From positions 1 through 64,000 of the forward strand of contig NZ_JAGKJI010000015.1 in the NCBI RefSeq assembly GCF_020329485.1: DNA of 64,000 bases, given 5' to 3'. The stretch comes from Bradyrhizobium cenepequi. Lineage in GTDB: Bacteria; Pseudomonadota; Alphaproteobacteria; Rhizobiales; Xanthobacteraceae. A program made the position numbers and the translations under genes. The notes beneath the pieces are model-generated. The model saw nothing but the letters and a program-made list of their open reading frames with translations. It was not told the origin of the DNA and did no database searches. Within the stretch, counting starts at the first letter, position 1. The number at the start of each line of letters is the position of its first letter. Below, piece after piece: positions 27,551-36,202 of the stretch.

Positions 27551-28654
27551 ATGAGCTTGCCAAAAGACGACGCCGCCACCTTGTCGGCGCGATGGTGCGA
27601 GGGAGTCCTGCTCAAGCGCGATGTGTTCTCGACCGTTGAGCGCGGCCGTTTTCGCAGCGAGACCGGTGAAACCGACGCGGTGCTGCGCCGACTTGACCAA
27701 GTGCCGTTCTGGTCGTTTCCCCTAGCGCTGCACCTGTTTTCGCGCGAGCGCCGGGCGCTGTCGATGGCGCGCGACCTCGACGTCGGACCGAAGCTGCTAT
27801 GGGCGGGACAACGCACGCTGGTGCGCGGCTTCATCGATGGCGTGGCGCTGCACCTGGCCAAGCCGCATGGCGACGTCGCCTATTTCCGTTCGGCCAAGGA
27901 CGCACTGCGCAAGCTGCATCGCGCTGGCATCTGTCACAACGATCTTGCCAAGGAGCAGAACTGGCTGGTCGGCCGCAACGGCCGCGCCTATCTCACCGAC
28001 TTCCAGCTCGCCGCCTGTTTCAAGCGCCGTAGCCGCTTGTTCCGCATCGCAGCCTATGAGGATTTACGGCATCTGCTGAAGCACAAGCGCAGCTATGCGC
28101 CCGACGCGCTGACCCCGAAGGAACGCAAGATCCTCCAACGCAAGTCAGTCGTCGCCAGCCTGTGGCTTAAAACCGGCAAGAAGGTCTACCAGGTGATCAC
28201 CCGCGGTGTCTTCAATTTCACCGATCGCGAAGGCGGCGGCCGGCGGCTGGTCAATGATGCGCCGGTCCTGATTGATTTGATTCGGAAGAACCCGGAGGTC
28301 CGCGACACCGCGATCGTCGCCTTCGCCGACCGCCGCGTCGGCGTCGGGCTCTATGCCTTCGTGGAAGCCGATGATGTCGCGCTGGAGAAGAAGCTGCGCA
28401 CCACGCTTGCTTCAGCCAAGAGCGTCAAGCCGCCCGAGCATATCCAGATCGTCCATGCGCTGCCGCGCGATGTTGCGGGCAAGCCGCGCACCGAGATATT
28501 GCAGCTCGTGGCGATGAACCAGATCGATCTGATCGAGCCAATGATGCAGAGCGAGGCCGATCGCGCCTTCCTTAAGGACATCCTTGAACAGCGCAAGAAT
28601 CTTCGCGACCGATTCAATTTCGAGGTCGCCGAGATGGACCGGCTGAGGCGCTAG
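27551..28654 (+). CDS. Protein-kinase-like enzyme fused to an acyl-CoA-ligase-type C-terminal domain
   Basis: The product has 367 residues. Residues about 60-220 form a compact kinase-like domain of the RIO/LPS-kinase type, with catalytic HNDLAKEQNWLV (Asp131) and metal-binding LTDFQLA (Asp150). Residues about 245-325 look like the mobile C-terminal domain of ANL enzymes: NPEVRDTAIVAFADRRVGVG and AFVEADD, then HIQIVHALPRDVAGKPRTEI, where Lys311 stands at the position of the catalytic A10 lysine. The large adenylating core is absent. A helical tail follows. It is cytosolic, coupled to trmFO by a 3-base gap, and its TAG stop is the first three bases of a dispersed repeat. The kinase assignment is good; the meaning of the fusion is unknown. 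Confidence 0.75.
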   Translation: MSLPKDDAATLSARWCEGVLLKRDVFSTVERGRFRSETGETDAVLRRLDQVPFWSFPLALHLFSRERRALSMARDLDVGPKLLWAGQRTLVRGFIDGVALHLAKPHGDVAYFRSAKDALRKLHRAGICHNDLAKEQNWLVGRNGRAYLTDFQLAACFKRRSRLFRIAAYEDLRHLLKHKRSYAPDALTPKERKILQRKSVVASLWLKTGKKVYQVITRGVFNFTDREGGGRRLVNDAPVLIDLIRKNPEVRDTAIVAFADRRVGVGLYAFVEADDVALEKKLRTTLASAKSVKPPEHIQIVHALPRDVAGKPRTEILQLVAMNQIDLIEPMMQSEADRAFLKDILEQRKNLRDRFNFEVAEMDRLRR

Positions 28655-28753
28655 AGCATGATCCGGAAAAGTGTGAAGCGGTTTTCCGAAAAGATCACGC
28701 ACACAACAACCTAAAGCGCGATGATGATTCATCCTCATCTCATCGCGCTTTAG
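28652..28753. repeat. Dispersed repeat with two hairpins
   Basis: It starts TAGAGCATGATCCGGAAAAG, contains CGGAAAA...TTTTCCG, and ends with a perfect 13-base stem: TAAAGCGCGATGA at 28712-28724 against TCATCGCGCTTTA at 28740-28752. This wording is familiar from short repeats common in Bradyrhizobium and Rhodopseudomonas genomes (recollection). It supplies the stop codon of the kinase-like gene and may terminate the trmFO operon. Confidence 0.85.
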
Positions 28754-28830
28754 ACCATCCTCGCATCGTCACCTCGACAAAGCCATCGTTGCGAAACAAT
28801 CTCGCAATCAGCGCCAAGGGGAGTGTTTCG

Positions 28831-29106
28831 ATGCCGCTGACGCGTGGCAAGGTCGGGGGACATAATTCCGAACGCTTAGCATTCGCGTTCACGATGCTGA
28901 ACGATGGTGAAACCGTGGAGTGCCAGATCAGCGACGCCGCGATGGACGAGCTGGCGGGGACGCGTGGTACGCCAAGCATCGCGCGGCAGGGACAGTTCGT
29001 TAGCCTGCGCGACGAAATCGAGAAGATCGCGTCCGACCTGTTCGATGCCGGCCCGGTCGTGAAGGGCCGCATGATCAGGATCTTCACCAAGCACATCCAC
29101 AAATAG
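28831..29106 (+). CDS. DUF1488 family protein
   Basis: The product has 91 residues from MPLTRGKVGGHNSERLAFAF, with AAGGGGA about 10 bases upstream. The pattern FTMLNDGETVECQISDAAMD, FVSLRDEIEKIASDLFD and a final strand RMIRIFTKHI fits DUF1488, a small family of unknown function. It converges with the squalene-synthase-like gene, 6 bases between stops. Confidence 0.8.
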   Translation: MPLTRGKVGGHNSERLAFAFTMLNDGETVECQISDAAMDELAGTRGTPSIARQGQFVSLRDEIEKIASDLFDAGPVVKGRMIRIFTKHIHK

Positions 29107-29112
29107 CGCGCG

Positions 29113-29973
29113 TCAGCCGCCAAACTCACCTCGCCGCGACGCCCGCCACACGGCCCACAGCACCCGCAGCCGTGACGTGATCTGCGGCACGAGGGGATCG
29201 CTGCCGGCCCGCGACATCCGCGCGAGATCGCGCTGGACCAGAGCCAACGGCAGGAAGATTGGCCGTACCGCCGGCGGAACCGTCGGCAGCAGCGACAGCG
29301 CTGTCTTAAGATGGTTGTTCGCCTCGCCGATGAGTTGATCGATCGCCGCGCGCAGTTGCGGCGTCGACTTGCCGGAGAACACGTCTTCGATGTTGCCGCC
29401 ATGCTGCTCAAGGAACTGCAGCGGCAGGAACAATTGCCGCCGCGAAGCGTCGCGTGGCAGTGCGGCGACCACTTGCGCGATGCCTTGCGCAAGTCCGGCA
29501 TGCTGCGCGAGGTGGTCGATCTGCTCCGACGGATTTGCCATCACGCGCGCGGCGAGCGAGAACAGAGCCGAGGTGGTCTCGTGGAGATAGCCCTCGAGCG
29601 CCACCATCGACGGCATCGGATCGTTGTAGAGATCGAACTGGTGCTCCTCGACCAACCGCGACAGCGGCTCGACAGGAAGCCCGAACTTCCTGATTGCGAA
29701 CAGCAGCTCCGCGGCGACTGGGTTGCCTTCGACGCTGCCATGGCCGCTGCCTGCGAGCATATCCGTCCACCATTGCAGACGGATCTCGCCGGGCAAGGGT
29801 TGGCTGACCAGCTCATGAACGCGAGAAATCTCGGCGTTGAAGGCGTAGATTGCGAGCAGCGCGCGGCGCTCGAGCGCCGGAACGAACAGTGTGGAGGCAT
29901 AGCGCGGAAAATCATGCGTCCGCACCAGATCGGCGCAGAACGCTGCGGCATCCGTGCCGCCGGGCTCGGTCAT
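29113..29973 (-). CDS. Squalene/phytoene synthase family protein (NDUFAF6-like)
   Basis: The product has 286 residues, starting at the ATG of MTEPGGTDAAAFCADLVRTH that overlaps the stop of the Mth938-like gene (ATGA). The isoprenoid-synthase fold is visible (RRALLAIYAFNAEISRV, LQWWTDML, DLYNDPMPSM, GLAQGIAQVVAALPRD). The Asp-rich DxxxD motifs of true synthases are weak: NAEIS replaces the first and YNDPM only partly keeps the second. That, plus the neighbour, argues for the NDUFAF6-like group of complex I assembly factors rather than squalene synthesis. Cytosolic or membrane-peripheral. Confidence 0.8.
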   Translation of the reverse strand: MTEPGGTDAAAFCADLVRTHDFPRYASTLFVPALERRALLAIYAFNAEISRVHELVSQPLPGEIRLQWWTDMLAGSGHGSVEGNPVAAELLFAIRKFGLPVEPLSRLVEEHQFDLYNDPMPSMVALEGYLHETTSALFSLAARVMANPSEQIDHLAQHAGLAQGIAQVVAALPRDASRRQLFLPLQFLEQHGGNIEDVFSGKSTPQLRAAIDQLIGEANNHLKTALSLLPTVPPAVRPIFLPLALVQRDLARMSRAGSDPLVPQITSRLRVLWAVWRASRRGEFGG

Positions 29974-30353
29974 GGCACAGCAATCAGCGCTGCTGCCACC
30001 CGCCGCCGCTCGCCCATCATGATGTTGTAGGTGCGGATCGCAGGTCCCGTCTGCATCGCGTCCAGCACCACATGCACCGCACGCAAGGCGTCGCGCAGCG
30101 CCTTGGGCACTATCCATACTTCCGTGCCGGTGCCGACGATCAGCGTGTCGATGATGTTGGCTTTCGCGAAGACAGCCTCGAGCGAGTATCGGTCGATCTG
30201 CTGCGGTGCGGTCACCGGCCAGGCCCAGATCCCATCGGGCAGGCAGAGCAACGAGCCTCGATGCGACATGTCGGCAAAGGCAAAGCCGCCCTTGCCGTAG
30301 GCATCGATCGGCGCCGACCTCGGAAGATGTGGAGCGTCCGAGGATTGAGCCAT
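29970..30353 (-). CDS. Mth938-like domain protein (NDUFAF3-like)
   Basis: The product has 127 residues: GSLLCLPDGIWAWPVTAPQQ, IDTLIVGTGTEVWIVPKALR and a C-terminal TGPAIRTYNIMMGERRRVAA are typical of the Mth938/NDUFAF3 fold. The human counterpart assists complex I assembly. In alphaproteobacteria the gene commonly lies next to secDF, as here, and is coupled to the NDUFAF6-like gene by ATGA. It starts 7 bases after secF stops. Confidence 0.9.
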   Translation of the reverse strand: MAQSSDAPHLPRSAPIDAYGKGGFAFADMSHRGSLLCLPDGIWAWPVTAPQQIDRYSLEAVFAKANIIDTLIVGTGTEVWIVPKALRDALRAVHVVLDAMQTGPAIRTYNIMMGERRRVAAALIAVP

Positions 30354-30359
30354 GGTTCG

Positions 30360-31385
30360 CTACTTCTTTATCGCCGCTTCCGGCTTCTTGGCCGGGGTAT
30401 CCGGCGCATCACCCCGCGCGGTTCCCACGCCCAGATAGATCAGGATCGGCGCCGCGATGAAGATCGAGGTGTAGGTGCCGACCAGCACCACGCCGAACAT
30501 CATCACGGCGGTGAAGCTGTGGATGGCATGGCCGCCGAACAAGAGCAGCGCCAGCAGCGCCAGCGTCACGGTGACGTGAGTGATGATCGAACGCGACAGC
30601 GTCGAGTTGATCGATTCGTTGAGGAGCTGCGGCATTGGCATCTTCTTGTAGCGCCGCAGCATCTCGCGGATACGATCGTAGATCACGACCGTGTCGTTAA
30701 GGGAGTAGCCGAGAATCGTGAGCAGCGCCGCGATGCTGGTGAGGTCGAAATCGACCTGGCTGATCGACATGAAGCCGATGGTCAGCACGATATCGTGGAC
30801 ATTGGCGATCATGGCGCCAAGCGCGAACTGCCATTCGAAGCGGAACCAGAGATAGATCAGAATGCCGACGATCGCGAGCATCAGGCCGAGCATGCCGTAG
30901 GCCAGGAGTTCGCCGGAGACGCGCGGGCCCACCACTTCGACGCGGCGATAATCGACGGAATCGCCAAGCGCGCCGCGGACCTTCTGCACGGCCTCCTGCT
31001 GAGCGCTGTCGCCGCCGGGCTGCTCGGCGACGCGGATCAAGACGTCCGCCGGACCACCGAATTGCTGCAGCTGGACCTCTCCGAGATTCAGTGCACTGAG
31101 CGTGGCGCGCATCGCGGCGATATCAGCGCTGCCCGACTTGGCCTGCACTTCCAGAAGCGTGCCGCCACGGAAGTCGATGCCGAAATTCAGGCCGTGGGTG
31201 AAGAACAGCGCGATCGCCACCATCGAAAGCACCGCCGAGATCGGGAAGCTGATGCGGCGGAAGCGCGTGAAGTCGAAATGTGTATCGTCCGGGACGATGC
31301 GCAGCGGCGGCAGGAGGCCGAGCGCGCTGACGACGGTCAGCACGGCGATCAGGATGCCAAGGCCGATGAGAACGTAATGAGTCAC
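30360..31385 (-). CDS. secF: Protein translocase subunit SecF
   Basis: The product has 341 residues and six membrane helices with a periplasmic loop after the first. Signatures: FGIDFRGGTLLEVQ, VGPRVSGELLAYGMLGLMLA, TILGYSLNDTVVIYDRIREM, SRSIITHVTVTLALLALLLF. With SecD it uses proton motive force to assist protein release on the periplasmic side. The extreme C-terminus is rich in Lys/Ala/Pro. The gap to secD is 10 bases. Confidence 0.97.
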   Translation of the reverse strand: MTHYVLIGLGILIAVLTVVSALGLLPPLRIVPDDTHFDFTRFRRISFPISAVLSMVAIALFFTHGLNFGIDFRGGTLLEVQAKSGSADIAAMRATLSALNLGEVQLQQFGGPADVLIRVAEQPGGDSAQQEAVQKVRGALGDSVDYRRVEVVGPRVSGELLAYGMLGLMLAIVGILIYLWFRFEWQFALGAMIANVHDIVLTIGFMSISQVDFDLTSIAALLTILGYSLNDTVVIYDRIREMLRRYKKMPMPQLLNESINSTLSRSIITHVTVTLALLALLLFGGHAIHSFTAVMMFGVVLVGTYTSIFIAAPILIYLGVGTARGDAPDTPAKKPEAAIKK

Positions 31386-31395
31386 AATAGGCCTC

Positions 31396-33000
31396 TCAGA
31401 TCGGCACGGTCTTCTGCGGCCGCCTCCACCACACCCACGACGCGACGATCAGCCGGGTAAGCGTGAACGCGGTGAAAACCGTGGTGATGATGCCGATCCC
31501 GAGCGTGACGGCGAAGCCGCGCACCGGGCCGGTACCGATGTAGAACAGCACCGCGGCCGCGATGAAGGTGGTGATGTTGGAGTCGAGGATGGTCGCAAGC
31601 GCGCGCTTGAACCCGGCGTCGATTGCCGAGATCGCGTTGCGCCCGCCCCGCAGTTCCTCGCGGATACGCTCATAGATCAGCACGTTGGAGTCGACCGCAA
31701 TGCCGATGGTGAGCACGATGCCGGCGATGCCGGGCAGCGTCAACGTGGCGTTCAGCAGCGACAACAGGCCAAAGATCATCGCGACGTTGACGGTCACTGC
31801 AATGTTGGCGAACACGCCGAACAGCCGGTAGGTCAGCAGCATGAACACGATGACCAGGATCGAGCCGACATAGGCCGCCAGTTCACCCTTCTCGATCGAA
31901 TCCTGGCCGAGCCCCGGACCGACCGTGCGCTCCTCGATCACGGTCAGCGGCGCCGGCAGCGCGCCGGCACGCAGCAGGATCGCAAGATCGTTGGCGGACT
32001 GGACGGTGAAGTTGCCCGAGATCTGGCCCTGCCCGCCGGTGATCGGCTCGCGGATCACGGGCGCGGAGATCACCTCATTGTCGAGCACGATGGCGAAGGG
32101 CTGGCCGACATTCTCGGTCGTGGCCTGGGCGAATTTCCGCGCGCCGGAGGTGTTGAAGCGGAAACTTACGATCGGCTCGCCAGTGCGCTGGTCGAATCCC
32201 GGCTGCGCATCGGTCAGGTCGCCGCCGGAGACCAGCACCTGCTTCTTGATCACGTACGGGATCTTCGGCGTCGACGCGCTCATCAGGATTTCGGACTCAG
32301 GTGCAACCCTGCCCTGCTGGGCCTGATCGGGCGGCACCGAGGTGTCGACCATGCGGAATTCCATCTTCGCGGTCTTGCCGAGCAGTTCCTTCAGGCGTGT
32401 CGGGTCCTGCAGACCCGGCACCTGCACCAGGATGCGGTCGGTACCCTGGCGCTGGATCACGGGCTCGACGGTGCCGAGCTGGTTGACGCGGCGCTCGACG
32501 ATCTGGATCGATTGCTCGATGGTCTGCCGGATGCGCTCGGTGATCGCGGCCTGCGGCACGGTCAGGCGGATCAGCCCGCCGCCGGCATCGGACACTTCGA
32601 GGCTGCGCTGGCCGCTGGAACCGAGCAAGCCGCCCAGCGGCTGCGAGAGCTCGCGCAGTTTGGAGAGCGCAGTCGGGAGATCCGTCTCGCGGCTGATCCG
32701 CACCTCCACCACGTCATTGCGCGCGTTGAGGCCGGTGTAGCCGATCTTGGCGTCGCGCAGCGTGCGCCGCACATCGTCGCGGATCTGGTCGAGCTTCTCT
32801 TTCCTCACATAGTTGGAATCGACCTCGAGCAGGAGATAAGAGCCGCCCTGCAGGTCGAGGCCGAGCACCAGACGCCGCTGCGCCCATCCCGGCCAAGTCT
32901 TGACCTGGGATTCCGGGAAGAAGTTCGGCACGGCGCAAAGGCACACCACGAGCGCCGTGAGAATGATTCCCAGCGCCTTCCACCGCGTGAAATACAACAT
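31396..33000 (-). CDS. secD: Protein translocase subunit SecD
   Basis: The product has 534 residues. It starts MLYFTRWKALGIILTALVVC (first membrane helix), then LVLGLDLQGGSYLLLEVDSN, the periplasmic P1 domain, and five C-terminal helices with LTLPGIAGIVLTIGIAVDSN and VLIYERIREELRGG. It partners SecF and YajC in the holotranslocon. Upstream yajC starts the operon, with a gap of 38 bases. Confidence 0.98.
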   Translation of the reverse strand: MLYFTRWKALGIILTALVVCLCAVPNFFPESQVKTWPGWAQRRLVLGLDLQGGSYLLLEVDSNYVRKEKLDQIRDDVRRTLRDAKIGYTGLNARNDVVEVRISRETDLPTALSKLRELSQPLGGLLGSSGQRSLEVSDAGGGLIRLTVPQAAITERIRQTIEQSIQIVERRVNQLGTVEPVIQRQGTDRILVQVPGLQDPTRLKELLGKTAKMEFRMVDTSVPPDQAQQGRVAPESEILMSASTPKIPYVIKKQVLVSGGDLTDAQPGFDQRTGEPIVSFRFNTSGARKFAQATTENVGQPFAIVLDNEVISAPVIREPITGGQGQISGNFTVQSANDLAILLRAGALPAPLTVIEERTVGPGLGQDSIEKGELAAYVGSILVIVFMLLTYRLFGVFANIAVTVNVAMIFGLLSLLNATLTLPGIAGIVLTIGIAVDSNVLIYERIREELRGGRNAISAIDAGFKRALATILDSNITTFIAAAVLFYIGTGPVRGFAVTLGIGIITTVFTAFTLTRLIVASWVWWRRPQKTVPI

Positions 33001-33038
33001 CGGGTTGACCTGTCAGATCAGAAAATGCGGCGCGACAA

Positions 33039-33401
33039 TCAGCTCGCTGACGTCTCGTCCTTGGCCTCGGCCTTTTCCTTCGCCGGCTCGCCCTTGGCGC
33101 GCACGCCGGAGATCATCTGCCGCATCTGCCGCACCCGGACGCCATCGGAGATTTCGAACTCGATCTGGTCGTCGTCGACCACCTTGGTCACCTTGCCGAC
33201 GAGGCCGCCCGAGGTCACGACGGTGTCGCCGCGGCGGATGTTTTTGACGAGCTCGGCATGGTCTTTCACCTTCTTCTGCTGCGGGCGCAGAATCAGGAAG
33301 TACATGATCACGAAGATCAGCGCGAACGGCAAAAGCGACATCAACATGCTGTTGGCATCGCCGCCGGCGCCAGCCTGGGCAAACGCAGGAGTAATCAGCA
33401 T
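33039..33401 (-). CDS. yajC: Preprotein translocase subunit YajC
   Basis: The product has 120 residues from MLITPAFAQAGAGGDANSML; an upstream start (33452) is not needed. One membrane helix (LLPFALIFVIMYFLILRPQQ) is followed by KKVKDHAELVKNIRRGDTVV, the standard YajC pattern, and a Lys/Glu/Ala-rich tail. It is the first gene of yajC-secD-secF-Mth938-NDUFAF6-like. Confidence 0.96.
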   Translation of the reverse strand: MLITPAFAQAGAGGDANSMLMSLLPFALIFVIMYFLILRPQQKKVKDHAELVKNIRRGDTVVTSGGLVGKVTKVVDDDQIEFEISDGVRVRQMRQMISGVRAKGEPAKEKAEAKDETSAS

Positions 33402-33584
33402 TCGGACAATCCTCGTGAAACGGGAAAGGACCGGCGACGCCTGGCGCGTCAAGCCCGGTCCGGGGCAAATTCGCGCGGACTATAGCGGCGGCCAGCCCAA
33501 TTGCAACGTTAACAGACCCTCATTTAGGCCGCTTGCAGCAGCCGCCAAGGCCCGTTAAAGGCTGCCCCTTCAGGAACTGCGCAA

Positions 33585-34556
33585 ATGTCGAAAAAAGCCA
33601 AAAAATCAGCGCCTCGCGCCATGCCCAAACTGGCCTCCCAAGGCCCCCGCAAAACCGCGACAAAAGGTCCGGCAAGCGAGCCCAACGCCGACACCGCCGA
33701 GCGGATCGCGAATGCCCTGGAGGAGATCGCGCGCCACCTCTCCGCCGCCACCCCGGACGCGGATGCAAGCGGGCAGCTTGCTGCGGCCGATGCCTTCGTC
33801 TGGCATCCGGACGGACGGCTCGCGAAGGTCGCCCGCGTCAGCCGCGTCGAGATCTTCCTGCTCAAGGGGATCGACCGGATGCGCGACATCCTGATCGACA
33901 ACACCGAGCGCTTCGCCAATGGTCTGCCCGCCAACAACGCGCTGCTCTGGGGCGCGCGCGGCATGGGGAAATCATCCCTGGTGAAGGCCGCACATGCCAG
34001 CATCAATCTTGACCGCAAGCCTGCGGATCGGTTGAAGCTGATCGAGATCCATCGCGAGGACATCGAGAGCCTGCCGACGCTGATGGAGGTGCTGCGCGCC
34101 TCTGATTTCCGCTTCATCGTGTTCTGCGATGATCTCTCCTTCGACGGCAATGACGCGTCGTACAAATCGCTGAAGGCGGTGCTGGAAGGCGGCATCGAGG
34201 GACGTCCTGAGAACGTGATCCTCTATGCCACGTCCAACCGGCGGCATTTGCTCGCGCGCGAGATGATCGAGAACGAGCGCTCGACCGCGATCAATCCCGG
34301 CGAAGCGGTCGAGGAGAAGGTTTCTTTGTCCGATCGCTTTGGCCTGTGGCTCGGCTTCCATCGCTGCAACCAGGATGAATATCTCGCAATGGTCAAAGGC
34401 TATTGCGACCATTTCGGCATCAAGATCGGCGACGAAGAATTGGAGCGCGAGGCGCTGGAATGGTCGACCACCCGCGGCTCCCGCTCCGGCCGTGTCGCCT
34501 GGCAGTTCACGCAGGAATTGGCCGGCCGGCTTGGTGTGAAGCTGAGCGCGAAGTAG
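33585..34556 (+). CDS. DUF815 family ATP-binding protein
   Basis: The product has 323 residues. After a basic N-terminus, it has Walker A NALLWGARGMGKSSLVKAAH, Walker B RFIVFCDDLSFDG, and sensor-type ILYATSNRRHLLAREMIENE, with a C-terminal LSDRFGLWLGFHRCNQDEYL. This is the single-domain AAA+ family DUF815 (COG2607), which is widespread and poorly studied. It is divergent from yajC with 180 bases between starts. Confidence 0.93.
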   Translation: MSKKAKKSAPRAMPKLASQGPRKTATKGPASEPNADTAERIANALEEIARHLSAATPDADASGQLAAADAFVWHPDGRLAKVARVSRVEIFLLKGIDRMRDILIDNTERFANGLPANNALLWGARGMGKSSLVKAAHASINLDRKPADRLKLIEIHREDIESLPTLMEVLRASDFRFIVFCDDLSFDGNDASYKSLKAVLEGGIEGRPENVILYATSNRRHLLAREMIENERSTAINPGEAVEEKVSLSDRFGLWLGFHRCNQDEYLAMVKGYCDHFGIKIGDEELEREALEWSTTRGSRSGRVAWQFTQELAGRLGVKLSAK

Positions 34557-34581
34557 CCGCAAGTTCCGCGAGACTGATAGC

Positions 34582-34685
34582 CGTCATTCCCCGCGAAGGC
34601 GGAGAGTCCAGTACGCCGCGGCCTCTCTGCTCAGCTACGACTGTCTCTGGAATACTGGATCGCCCGGTCAAGCCGGGCGATGACA
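34582..34685. repeat. Dispersed repeat (CGTCATTCCCCGCGAA type), copy 1
   Basis: It lies between the converging DUF815 and LysM/LytM genes. It starts CGTCATTCCCCGCGAAGGCG, contains GCGGCCTCT and TCTCTGGAATACTGGATCGC, and ends CCGGTCAAGCCGGGCGATGA. The copy at 40263-40361 has some of the same words in inverted order. Confidence 0.85.
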
Positions 34686-34721
34686 GCGTCTCTGTCGTGA
34701 GAAGTCCCGCGAGTTCCTGCC

Positions 34722-36092
34722 TCACGCGCCGTTGAGGAATTGCAGCGGGTCGACGGGGGATGATCCCTTGCGGATCTCGAAGTGAAGCTGCGGCGAACTC
34801 ACCTCTCCCGACTGGCCCGACTTGGCAATCACTTGGCCGCGCTTGATCGTATCGCCGCGCTTCACCAACAACTCACTCGCATGGGCATATGCGGTGACGT
34901 AGCCATTGGAGTGCCGCACCAGGATCAAATTGCCATAACCCTTCAGCTCGTTGCCGGAATAGGCGACCACGCCATCCTCGGCGGCCTTCACCGGCGTGCC
35001 CTCAGGCACCGCGAGGTTGATGCCGTCATTGGCCTTGCCGTTGGTCTTGGAGCCATAGCCGGTGATGACCTTGCCGCGGGCCGGCCAGCGGAAGGTCGGC
35101 AGCGAGCTGGTGGTTTCACTCGGCTTGATCGCCGCCGGCTCCGGCGCCGAGGCCGGCTGTTCGACATTCACCGCGGGCTGAACCAGGCGCGCGGCCTGTG
35201 GCTGTGCGGCAGCGACCACCTTCGGTGCCGGAGCGGCCGGCGCGGCAGCAGGGGCCGGTGCAGGCGCCGGCGCTGCGGGCGCAGCGGCCGCGGTCTTGGT
35301 GCCCGGGACGGTCAATTTCATGCCAAGGCTGAGCTTGGCCGACTGGTCGAGGTGATTGGCCCTCGCAAGCTCGGCCGGCGAGATGTGATGCTGCCGCGCG
35401 ATGCTGTGCAGCGTGTCGCCCTTGTTGACGTAATGGGAGCGCCCACCCGTCGCCGCAACGGCGACCGGCTTGCTCGCCGGCGGCGCCACGGCGGGCGCCG
35501 GTGCAGCCGCGACGGCAGTCGGACGCGGGATGATCAATTGCTGGCCCGGCGACAGCGTGCGCGGCCCCTTGTAGCCGTTGGCGCGCAGGATCTCTGCGGT
35601 CGAGACGTTGTAGCGCTTCGATAGCACCTCCAGCGTATCGCTGGTGCCGACGATGATTGTGGTGCCGCCGTGGGCGGCGGGCGCACGCGCTACCGACTGC
35701 GGCACGGTGGCCGTCGTCTCAAGACGGGGCGGCTGCTGCGGCGGAGCGTAGGACGCCACACCCCTTCCGCCCCCGGACACGCCGGAGCTCGACACCGGAT
35801 AGGATTGCGGCGCAGCAACCGGCGGCGGCAACGGCTGGGACTGATAGGGCTGCGACTGCGGATACGACGATTGCGGCCGCGCATATTGCGGCAACTCACG
35901 TCGCTCGACCGGCTGCTGCGGCACCGAGCCGGTCGACTGAGGCTCGAAGGCGAAGGGGTTGTTGGAGTAGGAGTTTTGCGAGAAGCGCGTCGACATGTCG
36001 GCGCTGCACCCGGCAAAACCGAACGACATCAGCGCCAGCACCGCCACCTGCGGCACACGGCGCGAGCGAAGCAACTCAACGACAGCGGACAT
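34722..36092 (-). CDS. LysM and degenerate LytM (M23) lipoprotein, NlpD/DipM-like
   Basis: The product has 456 residues. A lipoprotein signal ends LMSFGFAGCSAD (lipid-bearing Cys29). Pro/Gln/Ser-rich low complexity follows, then LysM domains near 145-190 (DTLEVLSKRYNVSTAEILRA) and 215-262 (DTLHSIARQHHISPAELARA), an Ala/Pro linker, and a LytM domain from about 328. The first metal-site motif HxxxD of active enzymes is Asn355-DGI-Asn359, so zinc binding should be lost, although LHFE (His437) remains. As in NlpD and EnvC, the protein should activate cell-wall amidases during division rather than cut peptidoglycan itself. pcm and surE neighbours match the usual nlpD-pcm-surE arrangement. Confidence 0.92.
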   Translation of the reverse strand: MSAVVELLRSRRVPQVAVLALMSFGFAGCSADMSTRFSQNSYSNNPFAFEPQSTGSVPQQPVERRELPQYARPQSSYPQSQPYQSQPLPPPVAAPQSYPVSSSGVSGGGRGVASYAPPQQPPRLETTATVPQSVARAPAAHGGTTIIVGTSDTLEVLSKRYNVSTAEILRANGYKGPRTLSPGQQLIIPRPTAVAAAPAPAVAPPASKPVAVAATGGRSHYVNKGDTLHSIARQHHISPAELARANHLDQSAKLSLGMKLTVPGTKTAAAAPAAPAPAPAPAAAPAAPAPKVVAAAQPQAARLVQPAVNVEQPASAPEPAAIKPSETTSSLPTFRWPARGKVITGYGSKTNGKANDGINLAVPEGTPVKAAEDGVVAYSGNELKGYGNLILVRHSNGYVTAYAHASELLVKRGDTIKRGQVIAKSGQSGEVSSPQLHFEIRKGSSPVDPLQFLNGA

Positions 36093-36202
36093 GGTTACTC
36101 ACTCGTACGCAACAAAATACTGTTTTGAGTAAACACGTACCGAGTAAATAACGCCTTAACCTTCTGAACAAGGCATTGGCGCGAGGCAGCAATCCCCAAA
36201 TC

